The notes: generated by a model not told the origin, from the sequence alone. DNA of 64,000 nucleotides from JAJEAO01 sp963667635 (GCA_965232015.1 OZ246946.1:62001-126000); one strand, 5' to 3'. Positions 1-8,006 are shown, numbered from the stretch's first letter. Made by a program: numbers and translations.

Positions 1-450
1 GGACTCCACCAGTTCTCCCGGCGGGGGGCCGGCACTGAGAGACCCGTCCGACCGGCGCCGCCGGCGTGCCGGACTCCAGTCCCTTGCCGGGCCCCCACCG
101 GGAGAACTGGCGCCGGACTCCAGTCTCATGCCGGGCCCCCACCGGGAGAACTGGCGCCGGACTCCAGTCTCATGCCGGGCCCCCACCGGGAGAACTGGCG
201 CCGGACTCCAGTCCGGCACAGCGCCCCATTCGACCGGCTCCTCCTGCCGGAACGCCGGACTCCAGTCCGGCACTGAGAGACCCGTCCGACCGGCGCCGCG
301 CCCCACTCGACCGGCTCCTCCCTGTCGGAACGCCGGACTCCAGTCTCATGCCGGGCCCCCACCGGGAGAACTGGCGCCGGACTCCAGTCCGGCAATTCTC
401 CCGGCTCAAGGCCGCCTTGCCCATCGGCGCCGGTCTGGAGACCGGCGCTC
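1..450. repeat. Tandem cluster of the dispersed 44-bp composite repeat
   Basis: The block is built from a composite unit of 44 bp. The palindrome-bearing motif CCGGACTCCAGT starts at 69, 113, 157 and 201, exactly 44 bp apart, and again at 333 and 377. Between copies lies the second module, GGGCCCCCACCGGGAG followed by AACTGGCG. A complete palindrome CCGGACTCCAGTCCGG is at 255-270 and the compensated version CCGGTCTGGAGACCGG at 430-445. Open frames across the block on both strands are repeat-derived and are not treated as genes. Confidence 0.9.
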
Positions 451-451
451 C

Positions 452-661
452 ATGTCGCCTCTGCGCTACTCTCCAGACATGGACCCCGAAGTCATCGCCA
501 TCCTCACCGTCGGGGTGGGCCTCGCCGGACTCCTCCTTTCCATCCGCGCCGACATCAAGTCCCTTACGGACAAGGTCGCTACGCTCGCAGAGCGGGTCGC
601 CCACCTCGAGGGGGCCTTCGGCGGCTTCCATCCGCCGCCCCCCGCCTCCCGGACCGAATAG
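452..661 (+). CDS. Small single-pass membrane protein with coiled coil
   Basis: A 69-residue reading frame begins right after the repeat block; an internal ATG at 479 (MDPEVIAILTVG) is an equally good start and may be the real one. Residues of about 12-30 form one hydrophobic helix (VIAILTVGVGLAGLLLSI), followed by a heptad-like stretch (DIKSLTDKVATLAERVAHLEGA) expected to form a coiled coil, and a short Pro-rich tail. The layout suggests an inner-membrane anchor with a cytoplasmic oligomerising helix. No function is recognised. It lies just upstream of a decayed NYN-nuclease gene. From 662 to about 840 nothing is recognised. Confidence 0.55.
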   Translation: MSPLRYSPDMDPEVIAILTVGVGLAGLLLSIRADIKSLTDKVATLAERVAHLEGAFGGFHPPPPASRTE

Positions 662-842
662 CGCTTACCGGCCCAACCGCCACCAGCCACGCGGATTCGC
701 GGCGCGCCGCCGGCGAGTTGAACCCCCGGTGTGCTGAGGCTAGAGTCCCAACTCAACACCACCCGTCGGATGACCCCCCAGATAGGGATGCGGGTATCCG
801 GCTCTCTCTACCCCAGGGGCGCCTTCGGGCGTCCCTGAATCC

Positions 843-1135
843 CTGTACGGCGTCGTATTGGACGAAGTGCCCGACTCGTCCCCGAGCCGGCAACCCAGGC
901 ACCGGGTCCGAGTTTTGGTGGACTTCTGGAACTACACGCTCCTCATGCGTGACCTGGATCCGGCGTTTCACACCGACTGGTCGAGGAATTTCTCGAGACT
1001 CGTGGCATCAAAGTGATCCACGCGGCGTTCCCCCCCAAGGGAGCCCAACTGACGGCGAGGTGTTGGGGCAGCCTGAGCGTGCCAGGACTCCGCGACGCTT
1101 TCCGCCGTGTCCCGCAACACGCGACAGCCGGATGA
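843..1135 (+). pseudogene. Decayed NYN-domain (PIN-like) nuclease gene
   Basis: Two pieces of one NYN-family protein are visible in different frames. The first (843 to about 977) reads ...RVRVLVDFWNYTLLMRD then LDPAFHTDW, which matches the start of NYN proteins, including the acidic residue after the first strand. The second (977-1135) reads LVEEFLETRGIKVIHAAF then PPKGAQLTARCWGSL, the usual C-terminal strand and loop of the same family. The middle, roughly 100 residues with the remaining catalytic acids, is missing and the frames are shifted, so the gene is not functional. No intact copy is present in the window. Confidence 0.6.
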
Positions 1136-1417
1136 GGCCGTCGCCTGGAACGCAGTTGATCGGGTGCTCCGCGCCGCGGTATAAAGGAATCACCCGCGCA
1201 ACCAAGCCAGCCCCCAAGGAGGTCGAGTCCATGACGCCGCCGGACGACTTCCTCCCCGGACCCGAGCCGGGGGTTTGAGGCTGGATCCCACCCCGATCGG
1301 GTCCGGTGAACCGGATGAGTTCCCGGAACCCTGACCGCGCAGATCGGCAGCAGGGCGCACCTCGCGCCAGATGCTGCATCGGGGCCTGAAGCCCTTCCAG
1401 GGGTTCCGGGGCTCTTC
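1136..1417. other. Decayed non-coding stretch
   Basis: No intact gene is seen. A short frame starting at an ATG at 1231 (MTPPDDFLPGPEPG) has a good upstream AAGGAGG but stops after 15 codons; a neighbouring frame continues with a plausible protein-like tail (LDPTPIGSGEPDEFPEP) to about 1332, so this could be a frameshifted small gene that followed the NYN gene. Low certainty. Confidence 0.3.
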
Positions 1418-2518
1418 GTGTACGGATCGGTCCGCCGCTGCTGCGCCCGCGCGGCGCTCCTCGTCGCCGTCGCGCTGGCGCTTCCCGCCTGCGACGCGCG
1501 CCTCCACCTCTACATCCACGCCGGCCGCGAGACCCTGCTCCCCGGTCGGTCCTATGGCGACTCCCTCCTGGTCCAGGGCTACGTCGCCTCCGTCCCTCCC
1601 GGTCGAGGCATCCCCGCCGGCGAGCCGCTCCGCCGCTTCGTCCTCCGCCATCCGGTGCGTCTGCCGGATTGGAACGGCTCGCTGGTGATCGGCGCCCATC
1701 GCGGCGTCGGCGGGATCCGGCGGGGCGAGGACGGGCGCGAACTCGGGACCGGCGAGACCGACCTCGACGACCTCGTCGGCTGGTGGGCGCTCGATCAGGG
1801 ATTCGCGTGGGCGAGTTTCGACCGCGCCGGGCTGGCCGACGAGGAGGCGGCGCTTCGTCTCACCGAGGCGTTCGCCCGGCTCATGTTCGACCAGATCCGT
1901 CCCCGCCTGGCCCGGGATCCCGACCGGATCCTCCTTCTCGGCTTCGGCGAGGGCGGCGGCATCGCCCGGCAGGCGGCCTCGATTGGCGACGACGAGGTCT
2001 TCGCCGGCGCGGTCCTCGTCTCGGCGACGCTCGGAGATCCGGAACACGCCGCCCGCCGACGGTCCGCCCGGCTCGCGCTCACCGGCTCGGAAGACCGCCT
2101 CGCCGCCTACGCCGAGGCGGCCGGCGTCCCCGTCGAGGGCAGCCGCTTCTGGCCGTTCCACGACGCTGCGGCCACGGCGAGTCCGCGCCCGGTGCTGCCG
2201 CAGCCCTCCGCCGCGCTCCGGATTCCGGTGTTCGAAGTCGTCGGAACCCTCGACGACTGGGTGCTGCCCGAGGTGCTCTCCTTCCGCGACCGCGTCCAGG
2301 AGGCCTCGGCGGGTCCGCTCCACGACCTCCGCCTCGTGCCCGGGGCCTGGCGAGCCGACCCCGACGACGATCTCGTCTCCGAGTTCCGCGGGATCGCAGC
2401 GGAACTCGGCCTCGACGAACCCGACGCGGGAGCCCTCGCCACCGGCGCTCCGCTCGCGCCTGAGGTCCGGCGGGCGCTGAACGACCTCCAGCGCGCGCTT
2501 GCCGCCGGGGCTTCCTGA
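1418..2518 (+). CDS. Lipoprotein-like alpha/beta-hydrolase-fold protein without catalytic Ser and His
   Basis: This 366-residue protein starts at GTG 1418 with a short charged segment, a hydrophobic stretch and a lipobox-like LPAC at about residues 22-25, so export and lipidation are likely. The centre follows an alpha/beta hydrolase pattern: strand RILLLGFGEGGG places Glu where the nucleophile Ser of GxSxG should be, a later strand-loop VVGTLDDWVLP supplies the usual acid, and the segment LVPGAWRAD lacks the usual GH histidine. It therefore looks like a pseudoenzyme or a binding protein. The MFS gene begins five bases after its stop, suggesting co-transcription. Confidence 0.65.
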   Translation: MYGSVRRCCARAALLVAVALALPACDARLHLYIHAGRETLLPGRSYGDSLLVQGYVASVPPGRGIPAGEPLRRFVLRHPVRLPDWNGSLVIGAHRGVGGIRRGEDGRELGTGETDLDDLVGWWALDQGFAWASFDRAGLADEEAALRLTEAFARLMFDQIRPRLARDPDRILLLGFGEGGGIARQAASIGDDEVFAGAVLVSATLGDPEHAARRRSARLALTGSEDRLAAYAEAAGVPVEGSRFWPFHDAAATASPRPVLPQPSAALRIPVFEVVGTLDDWVLPEVLSFRDRVQEASAGPLHDLRLVPGAWRADPDDDLVSEFRGIAAELGLDEPDAGALATGAPLAPEVRRALNDLQRALAAGAS

Positions 2519-2523
2519 TTCCG

Positions 2524-3822
2524 GTGCCGCCCGACGGCGCCCGCACCCGGCCGGTGCGCGCTTTCGGCGTCCTGCTCCTCGGCGCGGTGCTCGGGTCCAC
2601 CGCCTACCTGCTCGTGATCACGGTCACGCCGGTTCTCGCCGACCGCTTCCTCTCCGGCTCGCCGTGGTTGGGGCTCCCCAACGCCGCGCTGATCGTCGGA
2701 GTCTCCTTCGGCGCCCCGCTGCTGAGCCGCCTCATCCCCGGGAACGGCCGGGTCCGCGCCCTCGCCCTCGGCTTCCTCGTCGCCGCCCTCGCCGCCGCAT
2801 TCGCTTCCGCCGCCTCCGCTGGCAGCTCGTTCCTCCCGTTCGTGCTGTGCTGCCTTCTGCTCGGGGCCGGGCACGCCGCTTACCACCTGATCCGGTATTC
2901 GGCGGCGCTTCTCGTACCGGCCCGCAGCCGGGGCCGGGCCGTCGGCCTCGTCGTGTGGGCCTCGGTCGTGGCCAGTTTCCTCGCCCCGGCGCTGTTTTCC
3001 GGGATCGAATGGATCGCCGCGGCGTGGGAGACCCCGTCGATCGGGCTCACCTATCTGGTGTCGGCAGCTCTCTTCGGTTCCATCGGAGTCCTGTTCGTGA
3101 GGAGCCGGGCGCTCGCCGCCCGACGCGCCTTCGCCCCGGCCCGACCGGGAGCGCCTGGCCCCCGACGACACGCCGGGGGAGCGGCCGCGGAGCCGTCGCT
3201 GGCCCGGCGCGACCTCGTCCTCGCGGTGGTCTCCATGGTCGCGGCCCAGGCGGCGATGATGGTCATGATGACGATGACGCCGGTCCAGGTCGTCGCCGGT
3301 GGGGGTTCGCTGACCGGACTGGGGGCGATCATGGGCGCGCACACCCTCGGGATGTTCCTCCTCTCGCCCCTGGTCGGCTACGGCGCCGACCGGTTCGGCG
3401 AGCGCCCGGTGATCGCGGTCGGCGGCGCGCTGCTCCTCGTTTCCGGCGTCCTGGGCGCGGTGGCGCCGGTCGAGGCCGGCTTCCTGATGGGGCTCGCGCT
3501 CTACCTGCTGGGGCTGGGGTGGTGCGTCGCATTCGTCGCCGCGAGCGCGCTGCTCTCCCGCGGACCCGACACGCCGGCGAAGGTGCGCCGCCAGGGGCGG
3601 GCCGACTCGCTGAACTGGTTCGTGGCCGCCCTGGCGAGCGTCGGTTCGGGGCTGCTGATGAGCCGGTTCGGTTTTCCGACGGTCGCCGCCGCGGCGGCGG
3701 TCCTGGGGCTCGTCCCTCTCATCGCCGCCCTGTCCGGAATGACCCGCGCCTGGGTCAGGCCGGCAGCCGGAGGTAGCGCTCCTCGAGGATCCGCCGGTGG
3801 TGGACCGCATGACCCAGCGTGA
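2524..3822 (+). CDS. Major facilitator superfamily transporter
   Basis: A 432-residue integral membrane protein with about twelve hydrophobic helices in two halves, separated by a charged loop near residues 195-225. The loop after helix 8 carries the MFS-type motif GYGADRFGERP. It starts at GTG 2524, five bases after the hydrolase-like lipoprotein, so the two are probably one operon. Substrate cannot be told from sequence; the family contains efflux pumps and small-metabolite transporters. Its 3' end overlaps the convergent DinB gene by 68 bp. Confidence 0.8.
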   Translation: MPPDGARTRPVRAFGVLLLGAVLGSTAYLLVITVTPVLADRFLSGSPWLGLPNAALIVGVSFGAPLLSRLIPGNGRVRALALGFLVAALAAAFASAASAGSSFLPFVLCCLLLGAGHAAYHLIRYSAALLVPARSRGRAVGLVVWASVVASFLAPALFSGIEWIAAAWETPSIGLTYLVSAALFGSIGVLFVRSRALAARRAFAPARPGAPGPRRHAGGAAAEPSLARRDLVLAVVSMVAAQAAMMVMMTMTPVQVVAGGGSLTGLGAIMGAHTLGMFLLSPLVGYGADRFGERPVIAVGGALLLVSGVLGAVAPVEAGFLMGLALYLLGLGWCVAFVAASALLSRGPDTPAKVRRQGRADSLNWFVAALASVGSGLLMSRFGFPTVAAAAAVLGLVPLIAALSGMTRAWVRPAAGGSAPRGSAGGGPHDPA

Positions 3823-4288
3823 ACCACGCCAGCGCCCGAACCGTGAAGCGGACTCCACTGGCTTCGCCCCAGGCCCCGAGTTCGTCCTCTCCGAACGAGC
3901 GCAGGAGGCTCACGGTCGCCGCCCGGGCCGTGTCCAGCTCATCGAGGAGCGAGGCGAGGCTGCGGCGCCGGTGCCCCGCCGCTGCCGCCCACGGATCCTG
4001 ATCCATCCCCGGGAGCGGCGCCCGATCCTCCCTCGCGAAGTGGAGCATCCGGAACGCCATGACCCGCTCCACGTCGGAAAGATGGCCCACGACCTCCTTC
4101 ACCGACCACTTGCCCGGAGCGTAGGCCCGGTCGGCGTCGTCCTCCGAGAGCTCGGCGAGCCGCGCCCGCAGGGTGCGCATCTCGGCCAGCGCGGTCTCCG
4201 GCAGGTCCCCGTCGGGCACCCGGCCAGCGGCCCTGAGGTAATAGTCGGGCCCTTCTTCAGGTCGGGGGCGTGTCCACATGCGGGTCAT
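3755..4288 (-). CDS. DinB-family putative metal-dependent protein
   Basis: This 177-residue protein has the four-helix DinB/YfiT layout: GKWSVKEVVGHLSDVERV at the family's first metal-ligand His, and a C-terminal FTLGHAVHHRRILEERY with the second and third His. DinB-like proteins bind a divalent metal through three His residues; many are thiol-dependent enzymes, the rest are uncharacterised. The start is the ATG at 4288; a second ATG three codons later is possible. The 3' end runs 68 bp into the convergent MFS gene, and the 5' end faces the divergent RidA gene. Confidence 0.8.
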   Translation of the reverse strand: MTRMWTRPRPEEGPDYYLRAAGRVPDGDLPETALAEMRTLRARLAELSEDDADRAYAPGKWSVKEVVGHLSDVERVMAFRMLHFAREDRAPLPGMDQDPWAAAAGHRRRSLASLLDELDTARAATVSLLRSFGEDELGAWGEASGVRFTVRALAWFTLGHAVHHRRILEERYLRLPA

Positions 4289-4342
4289 GCTACGCGAGAT
4301 CCCGGGGATACCATCCCGGCCATCTTCCGGAGGCTCCCGTCC

Positions 4343-4828
4343 ATGCGCCGCACCCTGATCCCCACCCTGCTCGCTGCCGTTTTCACCGCCTGCGCCGCGC
4401 CGCCGCCTCCTCCGCCGGCGCCGGCCGAGCCGGAGCCGCCGGAGAAAGTCCGGCTCAGCGGCCAGATTCCGCCGGTCGGCCCCTACTCCGCGGGCGTGGA
4501 CATCGGCGGGCTCGTCTTCCTCGCCGGGCAGATCGCGCTCGATCCCGCCGGCGGCGGCCTCGTCGAGGGCGGCATTGCCGAGCAGACCCATCAGGTCATG
4601 CAGAACCTGCAGGCGGTGTTGGAAGAGGCCGGTCTCGGCTTCGGGGACGTGGTGCGCACCGGGGTCTTTCTCGCCGACGTGAACGACTTCGCCGCGATGA
4701 ACGAGGTGTACGCCTCCTACTTCCCCGAAGGCGCGATCCCGCCGGTGCGCACCACGGTCGCGGTAGCGGCGATCCCGCTCGGCGCGCTGCTCGAGATCGA
4801 CATGATCGCGGCCCGCACCGCCGAGTAG
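4343..4828 (+). CDS. RidA-family protein carried on a lipoprotein signal
   Basis: The 161-residue product has a lipoprotein signal (LIPTLLAAVFTACAAPPPPP) and a Pro-rich linker before a complete RidA domain of about 120 residues. Family hallmarks are present: VGPYSAG, FLAGQIALDP, the substrate-binding Arg in PPVRTTVAV and the acidic residue in LLEIDMIA. RidA hydrolyses reactive enamine/imine intermediates made by PLP enzymes, normally in the cytosol; here the signal places it in the envelope, as seen in some Bacteroidota and Acidobacteriota. The amino-acid permease starts 52 bp downstream on the same strand, which fits a role in amino-acid handling. Confidence 0.85.
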   Translation: MRRTLIPTLLAAVFTACAAPPPPPPAPAEPEPPEKVRLSGQIPPVGPYSAGVDIGGLVFLAGQIALDPAGGGLVEGGIAEQTHQVMQNLQAVLEEAGLGFGDVVRTGVFLADVNDFAAMNEVYASYFPEGAIPPVRTTVAVAAIPLGALLEIDMIAARTAE

Positions 4829-4880
4829 TCGCTCTCTTCCGGGCGCACGAGGGCTTGGCGCAGGGTCCGGGAGGCGCATC

Positions 4881-6221
4881 TTGACCCCCGCAGCGAAGCT
4901 CGCGATGCGCACCGCGGCTCTGTTCGTCGTCGCGAACATGATCGGGACCGGGGTGTTCACCTCGCTCGGCTTCCAGGTGGCGGCCATCCCGTCGAGCTTC
5001 CCGATCCTGCTGCTGTGGGTCGCGGGAGGCGTCATCGCGCTCTGCGGCGCCATGGTTTACGGAGAGCTCGGTTCGGCGCTGCCCCATTCGGGCGGGGAGT
5101 ACGCCCTTCTCCGCAGGACCATGCACCCGGCGGCCGGCTTCGCCGCCGGCTTCGTCTCCGCCACCGTGGGTTTCGCGGCGCCGACCGCGCTGGCCGCGAT
5201 GGCGATGGCCGCCTATCTGACTCCGCTCGTCCCCGGCCTTCCGGTGACCCACGCTGCCGCCGCGGTGGTCATCCTGTTCACGGTCGTGCACTCGCTCTCG
5301 GTGCGCTGGGGGAGCGGCGTGAACGATCTCCTCACCGCAGCGAAGATCGTGCTGGTGGCGGGGTTCTGCGTGGCCGGATTCTTTGCTCCCCCGGTGATCC
5401 GGCCGCTGGAGTACTGGCCCGGAGACTTCCATCGGATGCTGGGTCCGGGTTTCGCGGTCTCCCTGATCTTCGTCTCCTATGCCTACACCGGATGGAACGC
5501 CGCCGCCTACGTGGTCGGCGAACTGCGCCGACCCGAACGTCTCACCCGCGCCCTCGTGGGAGGCACGCTCCTCGTCACGGTCCTCTACTTCCTGGTGAAC
5601 TTCGTGATCCTCCGGGCCGTGCCGCTCTACCACCTCGAAGGGACGATCGAGGTCGGTTATCTCGCTGCGGACCGGGTGTTCGGGGACATGGGCGGGCGCG
5701 TCATGTCCGGTCTCCTCGCCCTCGTCCTCGCCTCCACGGTGAGCTCGATGGTGTTCCTCGGTCCTCGGGTGGTGCGCGCGATGGGCGAGGACGAACCGCT
5801 CCTCGCCGCCCTCGCGGTCTCGGACCGCGGCGGCGTGCCCCGACGCGCCCTCGGGCTACAGCTCGTGGTGATCCTGACGCTGCTCTACTCCGGCACCTTC
5901 GAGCAGGTCCTCCTCTATGCCGGATTCACCCTGAACCTGATGACGGCCGCCACCGTCGCCGGCGTGTTCCGTCTCCGGGCCGGGCGGGTCGAGGGGGCGG
6001 TCACGGGCCGGTTCCGCACCCCCCTCCACCCGTTCCTCCCGGTGCTGTTCCTGGTGATGAGCGGCTGGGCGCTCGGCTACACCCTCTTCGAGCGGCCGGC
6101 GGAATCGCTGCTCGGACTCTCGACCGCGCTGGTGGGCGCGCTCCTCTATTTCCCGATCCGCCGCCGCACCGTCGCTGCGCCGCCGGCGGCGGTCCCCGGT
6201 CAGTACCCCGCGGGGAGCTGA
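4881..6221 (+). CDS. APC-superfamily amino acid permease
   Basis: This 446-residue transporter has about twelve membrane helices. The first helix holds the APC substrate-site signature NMIGTGVFTSLG, followed by YGELGSALPHSGGEY, typical of the LAT/amino-acid-polyamine branch. The frame opens with TTG at 4881, eight codons before an ATG at 4905; both leave the first helix intact. It follows the RidA lipoprotein gene on the same strand. The 3' end overlaps the convergent lipoprotein gene by 22 bp. The exact substrate is unknown. Confidence 0.85.
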   Translation: MTPAAKLAMRTAALFVVANMIGTGVFTSLGFQVAAIPSSFPILLLWVAGGVIALCGAMVYGELGSALPHSGGEYALLRRTMHPAAGFAAGFVSATVGFAAPTALAAMAMAAYLTPLVPGLPVTHAAAAVVILFTVVHSLSVRWGSGVNDLLTAAKIVLVAGFCVAGFFAPPVIRPLEYWPGDFHRMLGPGFAVSLIFVSYAYTGWNAAAYVVGELRRPERLTRALVGGTLLVTVLYFLVNFVILRAVPLYHLEGTIEVGYLAADRVFGDMGGRVMSGLLALVLASTVSSMVFLGPRVVRAMGEDEPLLAALAVSDRGGVPRRALGLQLVVILTLLYSGTFEQVLLYAGFTLNLMTAATVAGVFRLRAGRVEGAVTGRFRTPLHPFLPVLFLVMSGWALGYTLFERPAESLLGLSTALVGALLYFPIRRRTVAAPPAAVPGQYPAGS

Positions 6222-6700
6222 TCCCGGAACCGGCGGCAGAACATTTCCAGTTCGTCCGCGAGCTGGCTGGCGGCGAATCCGAGCTGATCTTTCCCGTCGA
6301 GGCGGCGATCAATCCCGGTGATCGTCTCGCGGGTCTCATCCAGGACCGCGAGCGCGTCGATCAGGTGGAAACCGGCCTCGCCGGTGATGGTTCCGCGTGA
6401 CGCGGTGGGGCCTCGCATCAGGAGCGGCTCCCTCAGATCGTCCACGTAGCGGATCAGCCGCAGCACTACGGTCGCCTCCGCTCTCGCTTCGACGACCTCG
6501 AACCAGGCCTCCCGACGCTGGAGCTGATCCCGCACCGCGACCAGAGCCTCGGCCAGGAGCGCGCGCTCTTCCGCATCCGCCGTGGAAGCGGAATACACGA
6601 AGACCGGGATGCGAACCGACGGATCCCAGTCCGTCAGGGAGAGCGCCGCCGAGCAGCCCGTCGCGATGAGGAGGGCCGCGCCGACGACGAGCCCCCGCAC
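6200..6700 (-). CDS. Predicted lipoprotein of unknown function
   Basis: The likely start is GTG 6700, giving 166 residues that begin with a signal and lipobox (VVGAALLIATGCSAAL). The mature part alternates strands and helices (RIPVFVYSASTADAEERALL, EATVVLRLIRYVDDL) and resembles small outer-membrane-tethered proteins that measure or bind, but no family is recognised. The frame stays open upstream through the repeat cluster (VPVWRPALHT), but that extension is repeat-derived and is left out. Convergent with the permease. Confidence 0.6.
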   Translation of the reverse strand: MRGLVVGAALLIATGCSAALSLTDWDPSVRIPVFVYSASTADAEERALLAEALVAVRDQLQRREAWFEVVEARAEATVVLRLIRYVDDLREPLLMRGPTASRGTITGEAGFHLIDALAVLDETRETITGIDRRLDGKDQLGFAASQLADELEMFCRRFRDQLPAGY

Positions 6701-6902
6701 CGTATGGAGCGCCGTATGGAGCGCCGGTCTCCAGACCGGCACGGGGACCACACCGGCGCCTATGGAGTGCCGCTCTCCACCGGTTCTCCCGGCCAGTTCT
6801 CCCGGTGGGGGCGGGGCGGGGTGCGGCACGGCTACCGAGTCTGGTCGTGTCGCCCGTGCCGGTCTGGAGACCGGCGCTCCATAGGAGCCCGGCGCTCCCT
6901 GT
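6701..6902. repeat. Dispersed palindromic repeat cluster
   Basis: The gap between two minus-strand genes is filled with repeat modules: GGAGCGCC boxes, the palindrome CCGGTCTCCAGACCGG at 6724-6739 and its reverse form near 6860, and CCAGTTCTCCCGGTGGGGG near 6790-6812. This region must also hold the 5' signals of the lipoprotein gene and the 3' end of the HD gene. No other feature is seen. Confidence 0.85.
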
Positions 6903-7661
6903 CTACAGCCGCCTCCGCGGGTTGATCATCGTCCGCCACATGTGCGCGGTGGGGCTGTTGTCGTTGCCGAGCCCTTCCTTGGGCTGGCGGAAGTGGCGGC
7001 CGACGATGTCGGTGAACGGCTCGATCGAGACCTTCTTGTCCGGATCGAAGCTGTAGTCATCGTGCATCGTGATGGACCGCGCCGCCATGTACCACTTGTG
7101 GTTCCGGGCGTACTCATGGGCCGCGTGGATGTAGGGCTCCGGCTCGTGGTCGGCCCCGAACATCCGGACGTACATCTCGGGATACTCGTAGCCCACCGAC
7201 GGGTCGGGGAAGAAGCGCAGCGCCTGGTGGTAGCGGATCGCCCACGAGACCCGCTCCGAGACGTAGGGCTGGATCATCTGCGCGCACCACCAGCCGTGGT
7301 CGGCGCGGATCAGGTTCATCACCGAGATGTCATGGAGCAGGCAGGCCAGAATGATCTCCTCGTCCATCCCGTGCTCCATGGCGCGCGTCGCGCTCTGGAG
7401 CACATGCGACGCCGAGCCGAACCGATGCTCGAAGAAGTCGAGGAGCGTCGGCTTCGCCGGCATGACCGACAGCGGATCCTCGCCTTCCGCGTTGCGCAGC
7501 GGCGGGCGCTCGGCCGGGCCCCCACCCGGAGAACTGGCGGCTGACGACTCGTCGAGGAGATGCATCATCTCGTGTTCGAGCGCCTCCGCCCGGTCGTTCA
7601 CGCCCACGATGCCCGCGCCGCTCACCGCAGCGGCCGCCTTGAGGAAAAGCCTCCGATCCAT
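6903..7661 (-). CDS. Tat-exported HD-domain protein containing a repeat insertion
   Basis: The 252-residue protein starts at ATG 7661 behind a strong AAGGAGG. Its N-terminus DRRLFLKAAAAVSGAG is a twin-arginine signal. The body is an HD-type metal-binding helical domain: ATRAMEHG, LACLLHDISVM (the HD pair), RADHGWW and RYHQALRF give the expected His/Asp ligands; such domains act as phosphohydrolases or, in the PhnZ branch, di-iron oxygenases. Residues 41-50 (AASSPGGGPA) are encoded by a copy of the dispersed repeat that matches its consensus at 26 of 27 positions, placed between signal and domain where it can be tolerated. Confidence 0.7.
   Translation of the reverse strand: MDRRLFLKAAAAVSGAGIVGVNDRAEALEHEMMHLLDESSAASSPGGGPAERPPLRNAEGEDPLSVMPAKPTLLDFFEHRFGSASHVLQSATRAMEHGMDEEIILACLLHDISVMNLIRADHGWWCAQMIQPYVSERVSWAIRYHQALRFFPDPSVGYEYPEMYVRMFGADHEPEPYIHAAHEYARNHKWYMAARSITMHDDYSFDPDKKVSIEPFTDIVGRHFRQPKEGLGNDNSPTAHMWRTMINPRRRL
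7513..7539. repeat. Copy of the dispersed repeat module inside a coding sequence
   Basis: These 27 bases equal the intergenic module running from GCCGGGCCCCC to AACTGGCG, with one mismatch. The length is a multiple of three, so the HD gene's frame is kept. Confidence 0.85.
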
Positions 7662-7736
7662 TCTCGACCTCCTTGTCGCCGCATCACGCCCAACCGCCGG
7701 ACGCCCCAACGACTTCTTTAGTATAGGGAGCGCTGC

Positions 7737-7992
7737 CGGCGCGTCTTGCCGGCGCGCCGGACTCCAGTCCCTTGCCGGCGCGCCGGACTCCAGTCCCTTG
7801 CCGGCGCGCCGGACTCCAGTCCCTTGCCGGCGCGCCGGACTCCAGTCCGGCAATTCCAATCCGGTGCCGGCGACACTGCCGGCGCGCCTTGCCGGCGCGC
7901 CTTGCCGGCGCGCCGGACTCCAGTCCGGCAATTCACGGAGGGCATGTGCCCCTCGGTGCAGGTCTGGAGAGCGGCGCTCCATACCTCCATAA
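7737..7992. repeat. 26-bp tandem form of the dispersed repeat
   Basis: CCGGACTCCAGT starts at 7757, 7783, 7809 and 7835, exactly 26 bp apart, joined by TGCCGGCGCG. A further copy is at 7913 and a degenerate GGTCTGGAGAGCGGCG unit closes the block before the oxidase gene. This is the GCCGGCGCG-linked variant, without the GGGCCCCC module seen in the 44-bp form. Confidence 0.9.
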
Positions 7993-8006
7993 GCTCCCTC
8001 CAACCG

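Noticed and set aside
66..737. A 223-codon frame through the first repeat block
   Set aside because: It repeats the same Pro/Ser/Arg words with the 44-bp period, so it is a by-product of the repeats; only the part from 452 (another frame) looks like a gene.
2107..3858. A 583-codon minus-strand frame opposite the MFS transporter
   Set aside because: Composition is extreme in Arg, Gly, Glu and Gln and it mirrors the codon bias of the real gene; it has no ribosome site.
7757..7850. CRISPR array
   Set aside because: The unit is fully periodic at 26 bp with no variable spacers, and no cas genes are in the window.
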